DNA of 64,000 nucleotides from Phyllostachys edulis (GCA_036346405.1 CM070563.1:25915600-25979599), one strand, 5' to 3'. Shown: positions 33,046 through 44,310, counted from the stretch's first letter. Program-made: numbers and translations. Notes: generated by a model not told the origin, from the letters alone.

Positions 33046-33467
33046 CACAGACGGTTTTCAACAAAAACCATATGTGATATGTAGTAATATCACAGACGGT
33101 TCATGTTTAAAATCGTCTGTGAAGTATCACAGACGATTATGATAAAAAACCATCTTTGATATGTAGTAATATCACAGACGTTTCATGTTTAAAGCGATGC
33201 GTGAAGTATCCTGAGCAGTTACGACAAAAACCGTCTGTGATATGTAGTAATATCACAGACGGTTTTTGGTCAGCACCGTCTGTGATACTTCACAGATGGT
33301 TTTAAACATGAACCGTCTGTGATATGACCTCTTCACAGACGGTTTTTAGCGTGGAAGATAGCACAGACGGTCGGTAAATAAAAACCATCTGAGATTGTTT
33401 TTAACATAGACGGTTTCAATGAACCGTCTATGATCGGGCATCCAGTATTAGCATTTTTGTAGTAGTG
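33046..33467. repeat. CACTA right sub-terminal repeats
   Basis: ATCACAGACGGTTTT and its complement recur about 12 times in both orientations up to the terminus TTTTTGTAGTAGTG. The motif differs from the left end (CACGAGCGGTT), which supports a two-element origin. Confidence 0.9.
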
Positions 33468-36400
33468 CCACCTGCTACACCGACTGCTCCACGCTTCAGC
33501 ACACTGCCTCCTCCAGCGGCTGTCACAGGTGGTGGTGGCCGCCCTCCATCTGGCGGTGGCCGTCCTCACTGCTCCTACTGCGACAAAGTTGACCACATTG
33601 AGTCCCAGTGCTATAAGAAGCAGTGGCATCTTCCACGCCGTTCTTTTACTAGCACTAGCACTGGTGCTTCTACATCGACGTCTGCATCGACTCCTTCAGT
33701 AGTTTCTCTCACTGAGTAGGAGAAGCGGAACCGACCGCCACCGCTTTAGGTTCTCCTCGGCATGTGTTCTACGGTTCTACTATCGACTCTTGAGCCTTTG
33801 CGAAACCACCACCTCCACAGTCAAGCACCTCCCCGTGGATTCTTGATTCTGGAGCATCTTTTCACATGACTTCTGATTCTTCCACTCTGTCTTTCATTAC
33901 ACCTCTTGATTCTCCTGTCGGTGTTCTTCTACTGCGATGGTACCTCTCTTTCGTCTCGGTGAGGACCTCTTAGCAACTCATCTTTTCATGTTCATACATT
34001 GCTCATGTTCCTCGCCTTACTATCTTGACTTCTTTTTTACGCTAGACATATTACTGACCTTGGTTGTCGGGTCATTCTCGACTCTGACTCTTGTTGTGTT
34101 CAGAACCGCCACACGGGAGTTTTGGTTGGTTCTGGCTCTCGGCGCTGTGACTCACAGCGTCTCTGGGAGCTTGATCTGGCTTCACCTTCCTTCATTGCCA
34201 CCCTCGCCGCCGGTCTCTTCGCTTCTACCACTCGATCTCACCGGCTCTTTCAAAGAATGGCATCACCGTCTTGGTCATCTGTGTGGATCTCGTCGTGTCG
34301 TCTTTAGTTAAATGCCGTGGCCTTACGGAGTGCATCTCGGGAGCGTGTCTTTAGATTGTTAGGGCTGTAAATTAGGTAAACAGATTCTGCTTCCTTATCC
34401 TCATAGTGAGTTAGTGTCTCATCGTCCATTTGATCTTGTTCATTCAGATGTTTGGGGCCCGGCTCCCTTCGTTTCGAAAGGGGGTCATCGATATTATATC
34501 ATATTTATAGATGATTTCTCTCGCCACACTTGGATATATTTCATGTCTTCTCGTAGTGAAGCCTTGTCTATCTATAAACAATTTGCCACTATGGTTCACA
34601 CAGTTCTCCACTCCTATTCGTGTCTTTCGTGCTGATTCTGCTGGCGAGTACCTCTCACATTACCTCTGTGATTTCCTTCTTTGGCGAAAGGCACTCTCGC
34701 TCAGTTCTCTTGTCCTGGTGCTCATGCTCAGAATGATGTCGCTAAGCGCGAGCATCGTCACCTCCTTGAGGCGGCTCGTAATCGATGATTGCCGCCTCTA
34801 CTCCACCTCACTTTTGGGCGAGGCTATTTCCCTCGCCACCTATCTCGTCAACATCCAGCCCTCTTCTGCTCTTCAGGGTGCGATCCCTGTTGAGCGTCTC
34901 CGTGGTCTTCTTCCTGACTACTCTGCGCTTTGTCTGTTTGGCTGCGTTTGCTATGTTCTTTCGCCTTTGAGAACGCACCAAACCGACTACTCGATCTGTT
35001 GAGTGTGTCTTTACGGGATACAATCTTTGAGCACAAGGGCTATTGGTCTTTGGGATCTGTTGGTCGACAGATGCGGATTTCTCGGGATGTGACTTTCGGC
35101 CTAATCTCGTCCCTTCTACCACGCCCCTGTCTCTCCTTGACTTCCTCTGTGGAGTCTCTGTTTTTTGACCTTTCGAGATACACCTATATTTGTCTTGCCC
35201 TCGTCCACCTGGCCCCATCGAGTCTCCACATATTCCTCATGTGGCTCTCCTCAAGTTATGCGCCGCTTTGCCGTCTCCTATGGCTCCTCGGGCTCCTTCC
35301 ACTACAGTACCTTTTTCCCCTCTCTTCTACACTCGTCGACCTCATATTGAGGATCTTCCAGATGAGCCATCTTCTCCTGATGTTCCATCTTCTCCTAATG
35401 CTCCATCTTCCCTTGATGGGTCATCTTCTTCTCACTACGCTCTCTGCGATTGCCAGTCGATTCGGCCCCCTGCCCGTTTTGCTTTTGCTGGTGCAGCTAC
35501 TCATGAGCCTGTCTCCTACCAGGATGCTGTTACTCACCCTAAGTGGCAACATGCCATGGCCGAGGAGATTGCTGCCCTCGAGCGTACTGGTACTTGGGAT
35601 CTTGTTCCTTTTCCATCTCACTCTCGTCCCATCACGTGTAAGTGGGTCTATAAGATTAAGACTTGCTCTGATGACTCTCTTGAATGCTATAAGATGCGTC
35701 TTGTTGCTCGTGGCTTCCAGCAAGAGTATGGTCGTGACTATGACGAGACTTTTGCTCCTGTGGCCCACATGACCACTGTCCGCACTCTTCTTTCGGTGGC
35801 GTCTGCATCGCCATCGGGTCTGCATTCTCGGCTTGATGTCAAGAATGCCTTTCTTAATGGTGAGTTGCGTGAGGAGGTCTACTTGCATCTGCCACCTTGG
35901 TATTCTGTTCCTGAGGGCATGGTCTGTCGCCTTCATCGCTCTCTCTATGGCCTTAAGCAAGCCCCTCATACTTGGTTTGAGCGCTTCTCCTCTGTGATCA
36001 CTACTGCTGGCTTTTCAGCTAGTGATCATGATCCTGCGCTCTTTGTTCACACTTCGTCTCGTGGTTAGACTCTTCTTCTTCTGTATGTTGATGATATGAT
36101 CATTACCGGAGATGATTCTGAGTACATTGCATTTGTCAAGGCTCATCTTAGTGAGCAGTTCCTTATGTCGGATCTTGGTCCTTTTCGTTACTTCCTTGGG
36201 ATTGAGGTTACTTCCACTCCAGATGGTTTCTTGATGTCCCAAGAGAAGTATATTCAGGATCTTCTTGATCGTGCCTCTCTCACTGATCAGCGTACTGTTG
36301 AGACTCCCATGGAGCTCAATGTTCACCTCCGACCCTCTGATGGCGAGCCTCTTTGTGATCCGACTCGCTATCGTTATCTTGTTGGGAGTCTTGTTTACCT

Positions 36401-37030
36401 TGCTATTACTCGTCTGGATATCACTTATCCTGTCCACATTCTGAGTCAGTTCGTCTCTGCTCCCACTCAGGTCCACTACAGCCACCTTCTTCGAGTTCTG
36501 CGATACCTTCGTGGGACTATCTCTCGCCGTCTCTTCTTTCCACACCGCAACTCGTTCTGACTTGGGCTTATTCGGATGCTACTTGGGCGTGATCCCTCGA
36601 TCGCGGTCTATCTCTGCTTACTGTGTTTTTCTTGGTGGTTCTCTCATTGCCTGGAAGACGAAGAAACAGACTGCAGTGTCCCGTTCGAGTACAGAGGCTG
36701 AGTTGCGAGCTATGGCTCTCTTGGCAGAGATTACTTGGCTACGGTGGTTACTTGAGGATTTTGGTGTTTACATTACACAGAGCTTCTCTTTTGTCGACAA
36801 GACAAAGTGCTATCGGTGTTCGTGACCTGTGAAGCATGAGCTCACCAAGCATATTGGTGTTGATGCTTCCTTCATGAGGTCTTGTGTGCATGATCAGGTG
36901 ATTGCTCTTCAGTATGTGCCTTCAGAGCTTCAGATAGCGGATTACTTCACGAAGGCCCAGACTCGAGCACAGCACGGCTTCTACCTCTCCAAACTCTGTG
37001 TTGTTGATCCACCATGAGTTTGATGGGGAG
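33468..37030 (+). pseudogene. Copia gag-pol, downstream part
   Basis: Zinc knuckle CSYCDKVDHIESQC (33570-33611, CX2CX4HX4C); protease DSGA (33845-33856, in WILDSGASFHMTSDSS); integrase zinc region WHHRLGH (34258-34278); integrase core with the first Asp in FDLVHSDVWGP (about 34440) and the second in RADSAGEYLS (34633); RT from WQHAMAEEI (35547) through FLNGEL to YVDD (36084-36095); RNase H WKTKKQTAVSRSSTEAE (36651) and the tail HIGVDASFMR to ADYFTKAQ (36850-36960). An in-frame TAG at 36066 sits 18 bases before YVDD. Frameshifts occur around protease, integrase and 36560. Domain order is typical of Copia. RT and RNase H motifs are otherwise well kept. Confidence 0.92.
37018..37030 (+). promoter_or_regulatory. 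Copia polypurine tract
   Basis: TTTGATGGGGAG directly before the 3' LTR start TGTTAGAG. Confidence 0.8.
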
Positions 37031-37158
37031 TGTTAGAGATATATATATAGTGTGTTATTCTCTATTATTATGAGGGATTATTTACATATTCACCTCCTGT
37101 ATTTTGTATATATACTGGTCTATTGGCCTCAAAATAAATACAAGCACTATTTATAACA
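37031..37158 (+). repeat. Copia 3' LTR (128 bp)
   Basis: Pairs with 24198-24327. It is AT-richer than its partner through one-directional transitions. It ends TTATAACA and is followed by the GTTTG duplication. Confidence 0.95.
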
Positions 37159-37392
37159 GTTTGATTGCTATTTTGTCTGCCATTTGGACAAGTTGGAGCT
37201 TGAGAAGTGCATTCGCAGCCTTATCACTGTCACTGAATATATAATTATGATCCTATGTACTACAGGACAGAAAATGTTCAATGGCCTCGCTATGATCAAG
37301 CTGTGAGAGCTCATGCGGCCACTGCCTCAACTGTTCGATTGCACATTGACACCACATAAAATCAAATGACTAAAGTTTTTATAGTAGTCTTT
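37159..37392. repeat. Duplicated segment, copy 2, right part
   Basis: Continues copy 2 of the 8556-9010 segment after the Copia insertion: TTGATTGCTATTTTGTCTGC, ACAAGTTGGAGCTTGAGAAG and CTGTGAGAGCTCATGCGGCC are shared. Homology ends near TTCTAA, where copy 1 has a hAT-like insertion. Confidence 0.9.
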
Positions 37393-37708
37393 CTAATTCT
37401 AAGACCCGATTTGGGCCGCATGAATTTCACATGCTTTTCCCAAGAAACACTTCAATTCATACAAGAATCGAAAAAAGTTCTCACATTCCAAACAGGCTAA
37501 ACGAATAGTTCTGGTTAGTCAATGCGTCCACCCTCTCAATTGTCCTTGTAATCATCGCCATATATTCTAAATTATCAGTGACTTTCCCAAGTTTCTCTGA
37601 GATAATTTTTGGTGCAAGAACACAATGATATATTTCTTTTTTCAATTTCTCTAGTCTACACTTTGAATATTTGTCGGGCCTATAGTTTTTTCCCTAAATG
37701 ACACTATT
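37393..37708. other. Gene-free stretch
   Basis: AT-rich with no exon or repeat recognised. It should be the original continuation of the duplicated segment. Confidence 0.4.
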
Positions 37709-37716
37709 GGTGCCGT

Positions 37717-38801
37717 CAGTGGCGAAAACAAAGAAACTCATGGGGGTGTATAGGACACCGAGTCTAATTTCATTTTTTTCACTGGTATAGCACATGTAAA
37801 TCTAGATGTGAACACCCTAACCCAAATCAAAGGACATCTAGTCGGCCCAAAATACAAGTTTATGGCCTCCCACGGTCCCGCTGCTCTCGGTCTCGCAGCT
37901 AGGCCTAGGACGATGCCTAGTTTGGCTCAGAATGGGCAAGCAATTCTATGTGAGCGCGGTCCAAGCACTCGGCCAGCCAAGCTACACCCACAAAGGCACG
38001 AAGCTAGCGCGCAACAGCCACACCCATATCGCAGCCGCATCGCCCCATCCCAGTTGTGTCTTGCCTCCCACGTGCGTTCCCTCCTGATTTCCCACCCTTG
38101 CTAGCTTCACTCTCGGCCGCCGCTTGCCGCCACCCCGGAGGCCTCCGCAGCGCTTGCCGGCCGCTGCGTCTCTTGGTCTTCGTTGGCTGTTGATCGCCTC
38201 ACCGAGCATGGATCAAGTCATGAATCGGCATAGGGTACTGTTAATTTTCTCACAATTCTTCTAATTTCTTTCAAGCAAATGGGCAAAATTTGCGAGTAAA
38301 GGTTTCAATAGGATGACTATTGTTGATTCTTGTCAAATTGTGGGGTTAGAACTTAGGGTTTTAAATTGTTTTTTTGGAATACCGGGCTAGTTGGTTGCAA
38401 ATCGTTAGGCAAATTGCAAGTGATCATGAAGAAAGTCATGAACGATGGTGTGTCACGTTGCTTCTAGAACTTAAGAGAATGTAGAAACAGATTCTAAAAG
38501 GTAATGTATTTACTTTTATTTGACCATTCTACTATTTTTTTAGTTGAAAATTGTAAGTCATTTTGTTATTTTTTAGGCCATTGAGGTCAGATGATGTATT
38601 TTTCAGTGGGTTTCTTCATTTGGTAAGCACTTTGAGCGCTACTTCTTTATTATTATACATTGTCATCGATTATGTTGAATTATTGATGCTAAAAATTGCC
38701 GAACACATTACTATTTAGGATAATATTGCTTGAAAATTATATATATAGTTATATATATGGTGAAGTGAACCCTGATCATTTTCGTTCTAGTTCCACCCCT
38801 G
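37717..38801. mobile_element. hAT-like non-autonomous element
   Basis: The left end CAGTGGCGAAAAC and the inverse of the right end CAGGGGTGGAACTAG resemble hAT termini. The flanking 8-mers GGTGCCGT (37709-37716) and GGCACCGT (38802-38809) differ at two sites. A GC-rich exon-like patch (37860-38235) ends ATGGATCAAGTCATGAATCG then a GTACTG donor-like site. No transposase motif is seen. Confidence 0.5.
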
Positions 38802-38809
38802 GGCACCGT

Positions 38810-39166
38810 TATTAACAAAATTGGTCGTTGACGCGTCGTAATGCAAAAAAATGGCACAACGGACGTGTCAACAGCCGACACGCGTTCAAATCTGTTGCCC
38901 CCAAGCCTGGACGCGTTCTCCATCGCTCCCCGGAGGGTCGGACACCCCCTGTGCTGCCATGTCGACGCTGCTGCGCCCCTGGGGTCAGGATACAACGCGT
39001 CTGCACCCCTAGAGGATGGAGCAGCTGAGTCTGTACCCTCAGACCACGTCGCCTTGCCCCGTGCTGCCACATGGCCATGCTGCTCCCCTTGGCCCGAACG
39101 CCCTCCACCGCTCCCCCTGGCCCGGATGACCCCACTGGCAATGCCGTGCTCGTAGGGCACGGTCTC
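38810..39166. other. Gene-free GC-rich stretch
   Basis: Phrases such as GCTGCCATGTCGACGCTGCTGC and CTCCCCTTGGCCCGAACG partly repeat. Open frames on both strands are composition effects. Confidence 0.4.
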
Positions 39167-39644
39167 TGTTAGCCCGCTCGCCGATGTCTACGCACGCAAA
39201 ATGCCTGGAACATAGAACAAACACACACTCGCCTGGTACACCAATCAACAGAGGTGAACAAGTGAACACAAAGACGTTTTTTGTGCTGCCAAATGCCACA
39301 GCTTTTCAAGCTTTTCTTGTCTCCTTTTATTCTAATCAAGAGGCACTACATATCACGTTACATGCAATGGAGCCTGCCAATGCAAGCACAACTACATACG
39401 TTACACTGCTGCTGGAATCATGGCCATGTCGTTATCAATGGCTGCTAATGCAAATGCAAACAATGCTGCTAACGCTAACACTCAGCGAGCAATGACTGGC
39501 ATCAATGTTGCTAATGCACACACAAAGAAACTGAAACATCAATGCAATGACACTACTAATTGGTGCTCACTTGCTATAAGTTCTAGCCACATGCAAAAAC
39601 CGAAAAGGAAATAAACTCACTAATCAAGGATTATTCAACAAACA
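39167..39644 (-). repeat. Copia LTR (478 bp), minus strand
   Basis: Starts TGTTTGTTGAATAATCC after a TTAGGGGG purine stretch (39645-39652) and ends GGGCTAACA. Orientation agrees with the pol pieces. Confidence 0.7.
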
Positions 39645-39699
39645 CCCCCTAATCCTTGATGCGCTGACGATGCCGATCCTTGTGCGTAGCTCCTGAAAC

Positions 39700-39860
39700 T
39701 TGACGTGACTGGCACCTTGTTAGAATGCCACCGGCCATGTTGCTATCGTTGTAGCCGACAAACCGTGGCTCCTCCAATTTCTTCGTATAATGATAGTCAT
39801 AGCTCCGCGTACCAGCAATGTACCAGAGTATATGCTTGACTTTAGCGCACCGCCTGGTGT
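39700..39860 (-). pseudogene. Copia RNase H fragment
   Basis: Encodes AKVKHILWYIAGTRSYDYHY and GYNDSNMAGGILTRCQSRQV, corresponding to the KRILRYLxGT...GYSDSDxAGD...R region of Copia RNase H. Asn replaces an acidic residue in SDSD (NDSN). Confidence 0.75.
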
Positions 39861-40605
39861 CGCACCGCAACCGTTGTGGCATCGTGCGTCGGCCGTGCCG
39901 TGCCACCGGCCACTGAGCCACGCGCCATGTGTGCGCTCCCATGCGTGGCCCTGCCGACCTGATAGTGCTCTTCGAGCCACCCGTGCGGGCCCTGCTGGCC
40001 GCTCGTGCCTCCCGCACCGCCATGAGGCCTCTCGCCGCCGTTCGCGTCGTCGCTTATCGCCACGCCGTGCCGCGTGCGTGACCACCGGCTGACGTGCGTG
40101 CCATGTGTTCAGGTGCGGCATTGCGCTTCAGGCTGTCTTGGCCGAGGTCGTGCCAATCTTGTTGCCGCGCCGAGCTCGCCACGCGAGCCCTAGGCCGTTG
40201 CCGTCGTCGCCGCTTCGGGGCCGAAACCACTACTGCTGCCCCATCGCCCAGCGCGCCGCTGCTGCTCGCGGGGCCTCGCGTGAACCTCAATAGCGGCTGG
40301 CCTCCTGGCCGCCGAGTGTCACCGCTTCTGCTGGCGCCGCCAGCTGCGCGCTTAAGTTGTCGTCATCCTCCGCGCGTCGTTGTGTGCTCTGCGTGCCACC
40401 TTCGCATGTCTTTGCCTGCCAGACAGATCATGCATGCAGACGTTCCGTGCCACGCCAGCTTTCGCCGCCAGCGCTTCGCCGGTCACCGCAAGACCGCTTC
40501 ACGCCGTCGGCTTCCGCGCCTGATGCGCATCGGCACGCGTCATCGCTATACTACGCGGATAGGCAGACTGGCTATGCAATGCTGAGGGTGAGCACATAGA
40601 GTCGG

Positions 40606-40866
40606 TTACGAGTGCGGTTTACCCGAGCAAGTATCGACGACACGGCCACGAATAGTGAGCATCTTTGTCTGGATGAGCATCGAAGAGCGATTCTCGCCGA
40701 TTTGTCTGAGGCTCACTATATTCTTCTTTGATTGTGGGATGTAGTACACCCCCGTCAGCGCAAGGTGCTCCCCGTTCTGGTAGATGAATAGGACGGTGCC
40801 GCACCCATGTATATCCACCACTGAGCCGTCGCCAAACTTGACAGAGCCGGTGATTCCCTCGTCCAT
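40606..40866 (-). pseudogene. Copia protease / pre-integrase fragment
   Basis: Encodes VKFGDGSVVDIHGCGTVLF and GVYYIPQSKKNIVSLRQIGE, the stretch between the protease active site and the integrase zinc finger of Copia polyproteins. The DSGA active site is not present in this piece. Confidence 0.8.
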
Positions 40867-40870
40867 GTCC

Positions 40871-41883
40871 GCGAAGCTTGCCTAGGTGGTGGCGTGACCA
40901 AAAGGGTCAGAATTAGAAGGAGGCTCGAGGAGGGGAGGGCGAGAGCGAGCCGGTGGGGAGGGAGGAGAGAGATGGGGGGAGAGAGAGAGGAGGAGGAAGA
41001 AGAAGATGGGAGGGTTAGAAGGGTAAATATGTCTTTTTATACACAATTTGACAGTCAACACACGGTTGACCGATGGGAGTGGCAAAAACGGGATAAAAGT
41101 TGAGATCCAGTGGCAATAAAGGAAGAAGCAATTTCGTGATGGCATTTTTTGGCTAACTTTTAGTGGCAAATAAGGAATCAACCCTATTTTCAACCCTAGT
41201 TGGAAAATCCATAATACACTCACAAAAAAATATAAATATAAAGAAAAAATCTATTATATCCTTAACGAATCAATGATCATATTTGATCTATACTACCGCT
41301 ATATACTACTAGTAAAATGTATTGTAAAATTTCTCTCAGATTTATGCATGTACCCTGTTGCAAAAGGCCATTTCATCTCAACTTTCTTGTTTGTTGGAAG
41401 AAATAGCACCTGCTTTCACTGCCTTTTGTCAAGATGCACATGTGATGCTCTACTAGATGTGAAATCTCTCAAAGGCAACAGCAGCTAAGACAAGTTACTT
41501 TTTACTTTTGTTTCTTTTGATTGTCCATTCTAAAAGTAATACACTAGCATGAGGCAAGGAAACACAACTGGCTTGAGTGGTTTCTAACTTTATATGCTGG
41601 ATCTTGTAAAAATGTGATAGCATTTTCATTATGAGCTTAAAATAAAGGTGTCAGTAAATACTAAAAATTTTGGCACACAATGAAAGAATTTTCTGAAATT
41701 TCATTGAATAGTAGTTTGAAAAATATAGAAGGAGCCTTATTCTCTCAATCATGTTGAGTTGTCCAATCCTAAATTTCGATGTTATGTTTTGCATTATCCT
41801 GATTTTTTCTTGATGTAGAATTTTTAGCAGATAGGTTTAATTTATTCGATAGGACAACAAAATGAAAGGAATAGCTATTGTAG
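40871..41883. other. Gene-free stretch
   Basis: 40930-41010 is a purine-rich GGAGGA stretch. 41040-41180 has repeated TGGCAA(A/T)AA phrases of the kind found near some plant transposon ends. 41240-41878 is plain AT-rich DNA. No upstream exon of the subtilase at 49690 is recognisable here. Confidence 0.4.
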
Positions 41884-42338
41884 TGTAACAGCCAAAATTT
41901 TCTAAAGGCAAAAATATGGGATTTATTGTGTTTTCTTTTTGTATAACAACTACTGTTGCGTGTCCTGACCACCCCCTTTTCAATTCATATTGGACTTTAC
42001 TGTGTTTTCTCAATTGGACTGCATCTTCCCAAGTCTTATTTATGGATGTCATTCGGCATTTAATGCCTGTCACCCAAGCCACACGACCTCTGCACTGTGT
42101 TGGCCATATCATCAGCAACCCCAACCCCTCCGACCATTCCCCCTGGTCAGGTCGTTCATATATAAATATGGGCACAAGGCCTTGGGACCTCCTTGTTGCT
42201 TTTCCTCACCATTTCAGCACTTAGCCACATTCCCTTCTTCCTCCAAGAGAGCTTGAGCTCTAGCCAAGCTTAAGCGCTCGTCTCTGTCGAGCTTCCCCAC
42301 ACCACCGCCTTGTCGCAAACACCACTGGGATTACCTTG
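41884..42338 (+). repeat. Gypsy 5' LTR remnant (455 bp)
   Basis: Matches 44032-44482 with about a dozen substitutions and a few indels near 41927-41935. It includes the TATA box CATATATAAATA (about 42158-42169). Homology stops after GGGATTACCTTG, the deletion junction. Confidence 0.92.
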
Positions 42339-43816
42339 AAATAGTACCACAGGGAAGCCTCTCTGCCTTGGAAATCCATCCGACCCTAGAGGAGAGAATC
42401 AAAACCGCACAAGCAGGGAACTCGAGCACAGAAAGACTCCGACAACTTATGGAGCAAGGGAAGGCCTCCAAAATGACGAAGGATGATCAGGGCACCCTAC
42501 GTTATGGGAAGCGCCTTTTTGTACCCCATCAGCAGGATCTGAAGGAGTTAATCCTCAAAGAGGCTCATGAATCAGCATACTCGATTCATCCAGGTGGCAC
42601 CAAAATGTACCAAGACTTGAAGCAACAATACTGGTGGCCACGAATGAAGATGGACATTGCAGAGTATGTAGCACGCTGCGATGTGTGCCAATGAATCAAG
42701 GCCGAACATCAAAAGCCCGCTGGTCTGCTACAGCCCCCACAAGTACCTAACTGGAAATAGGAAGAGATTAGCATGGACTTCATCACTGGACTGCCCAAGA
42801 CCAGGTCAGGGTATGATTCAGTATGGGCCATAGTTGATAGGCTAACCAAGACTGCCCATTTCATACCAGTCAAGACCACCTACAAAGGTGATAAGCTAGC
42901 AGAACTGTATATGTCCCGGATAGTCAGTTTGCATAGGGTGCCCAAGCGGATTGTCTCAGATAGAGGTTCGCAGTTTACCTCCCATTTTTGGGATAGTCTT
43001 CATGAGGCCTTAGGCACTTACCTAGCCTTCCGCACTGCATATCACCCTTAGACAAATGGTCAAACTGAAAGGGTGAACCAAGTCCTTGAAGACATGCTCA
43101 GAGCTTGTGCAATAGAGTTTGCTGCCGACTGGGAGAAGTGTCTACCCTATGCTGAATTTGCTTACAACAATAGGTACCAGTCTAGCCTGAAGATGTCCCC
43201 CTTTGAAGCCCTTTATGGAAGACAATGCCGAACTCCTCTGCTGTGGTCAGAAGCTGGGGAAGGGTACCTCTTCGGACCAGATTGCTTAAAGGAAGCTGAA
43301 GATAAGGTACGTCTTATTCGAGACCGCCTACTGGCAGCACAATCAAGATAGAAGAGCTATGCCGACTGTCGTCGCAGGGAGTTGGAGTTCAGCATAGGAG
43401 ACTTTGTCTACCTAAAGGTCTCCCCTCTCAGGGGAACTAGAAGGTTCAAAGTCAAAGGAAAACTGGCACCGAGATATATAGGGCCATATCTGATCGTCGC
43501 CAAGATGGGAAAGGTGGCTTATCAACAAGAGCTGCCCGAACAGCTGTCCGACATACACAATGTATTCCACGTATCACAGCTCAAGAAATGCCTCCGTGTG
43601 CCTGAAGAATAAACTCGATTGGAGGACATTGAACTTGGCAAGGATTTGGTGTATGCTGAGCATCTAGTGGAAATCTTAGAGGTAGCTGAGAAGCAGACAA
43701 GGAACCGAGTTTACCGCTTGTGCAAGGTTAGATGGAGCAACCACACAGAAGGCGAAGCCACCTGGGAGCATGAAGACTTGTTGAAAGCCGAATACCCCCA
43801 GCTATTCGATAACTAA
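42339..43816 (+). pseudogene. Gypsy integrase and chromodomain
   Basis: A single reading frame runs from the integrase zinc finger (HESAYSIHP...CDVCQ, about 42565-42691) through the catalytic core (MDFITGLPKTRSGYDSVWAI at 42773; VSDRGSQFTSHFW at 42954; TERVNQVLEDM at 43064) and the C-terminal DNA-binding region (FVYLKVSPLRGTRRFKVKGK) to a chromodomain (VEILEVAEKQTRNRVYRLCK to EATWEHEDLL, 43667-43785), which targets integration to marked histones. The D, D and E residues are kept. Five stops break it, at 42692 (TGA), 42758 (TAG), 43049 (TAG), 43349 (TAG) and 43610 (TAA), with no frameshift. Each can arise from Arg, Gln or Trp codons by C-to-T or G-to-A change. Confidence 0.92.
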
Positions 43817-44012
43817 TAAGGACCAGAAAAACCTCCTCGACGGTCCACGGTGAAGGACTTCATGACTCAGCCATATTATAGGACCTCCCACGATCAGTGC
43901 CTGGTTGTAAGACCTCCCTTACGACCAGTCCTTGACCGATGGTGTCTATAGCTTTGTCGGCCAAGTTCGCTAAGGAAACTGTAACCTTGTCTGAATCTCG
44001 GGATCGAGATTT

Positions 44013-44031
44013 TCTTAAGGGGGGTAGGGTT
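44013..44031 (+). promoter_or_regulatory. Gypsy polypurine tract
   Basis: AAGGGGGGTAGGGTT directly before the 3' LTR start TGTAACAGCC. It corresponds to AAGGGGTATAGGTT before the second Gypsy 3' LTR at 62141. Confidence 0.85.
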
Positions 44032-44301
44032 TGTAACAGCCAAAATTTTCTAAAGGCAAAAATATGGGATTTTTAAAACTTTTTGTATAACAACTACTGT
44101 TGCGTGTCCTGACCACCCCCTTTTTAATTAATATTGGACTTTATTGTTTTTTCTCAATTGGACTGCATCTTCCCAAGTCTTATTTATGGATGTCATTCGG
44201 CATTTAATGCCTGTCACCCAAGCCACACGACCTCTGCACTATGTTGGCCATATCATCAGCAACCCCAACCCCTCCGACCATTCCCGCTGGTCAGGTCGTT
44301 C

Positions 44302-44310
44302 ATATATAAA
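44302..44310 (+). promoter_or_regulatory. TATA box in Gypsy LTR
   Basis: TATATAAAT, present unchanged in the 5' LTR remnant near 42160. It is followed about 30 bases later by the conserved CCTTGGGACCTCCTTG, the likely transcript start zone. Confidence 0.6.

Larger units (their letters stand above)
25184..33467. mobile_element. Composite CACTA transposon (TSD CCA)
   Basis: The left end CACTACTACAAAAAGG and the inverse of the right end CACTACTACAAAAATG are near-identical CACTA termini. CCA lies outside both ends (25181-25183, 33468-33470). It carries two leftward gene remnants: a second-ORF protein with an Ulp1-like domain (25809-28812) and a TNP2 transposase (29587-32770). A third block of sub-terminal repeats at 29189-29365 divides them, so it looks like two elements fused. 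Its target is the gag region of the Copia element. Confidence 0.9.
24198..37158 (+). mobile_element. Ty1/Copia retrotransposon, short LTRs, TSD GTTTG
   Basis: LTRs at 24198-24327 and 37031-37158 (TGTTAG...TAACA) with GTTTG on both sides (24193-24197, 37159-37163). A TGGTATCAGAGCG primer site and TGATGGGGAG polypurine tract are in place. Domain order is zinc knuckle, protease, integrase, RT, RNase H, which is Copia order. Without the 8.3-kb CACTA inside it, the element is about 4.7 kb. The upstream part of gag is very short, and pol has stops and frameshifts, so it is inactive. Confidence 0.95.
39167..40870 (-). mobile_element. Ty1/Copia fragment with 3' LTR
   Basis: Reads leftward: protease/pre-integrase piece (40866-40606), GC-rich filler (40590-39860), an RNase H piece (about 39860-39720), polypurine tract, and LTR 39644-39167. 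Integrase and RT are missing, and there is no 5' LTR or primer site to the right. It is an internally deleted and truncated relic. Confidence 0.75.

Noticed and set aside
40094..40600. A 163-codon frame between Copia pieces
   Set aside because: GC-rich filler between two minus-strand Copia fragments; frames are open on both strands and match nothing recognisable.
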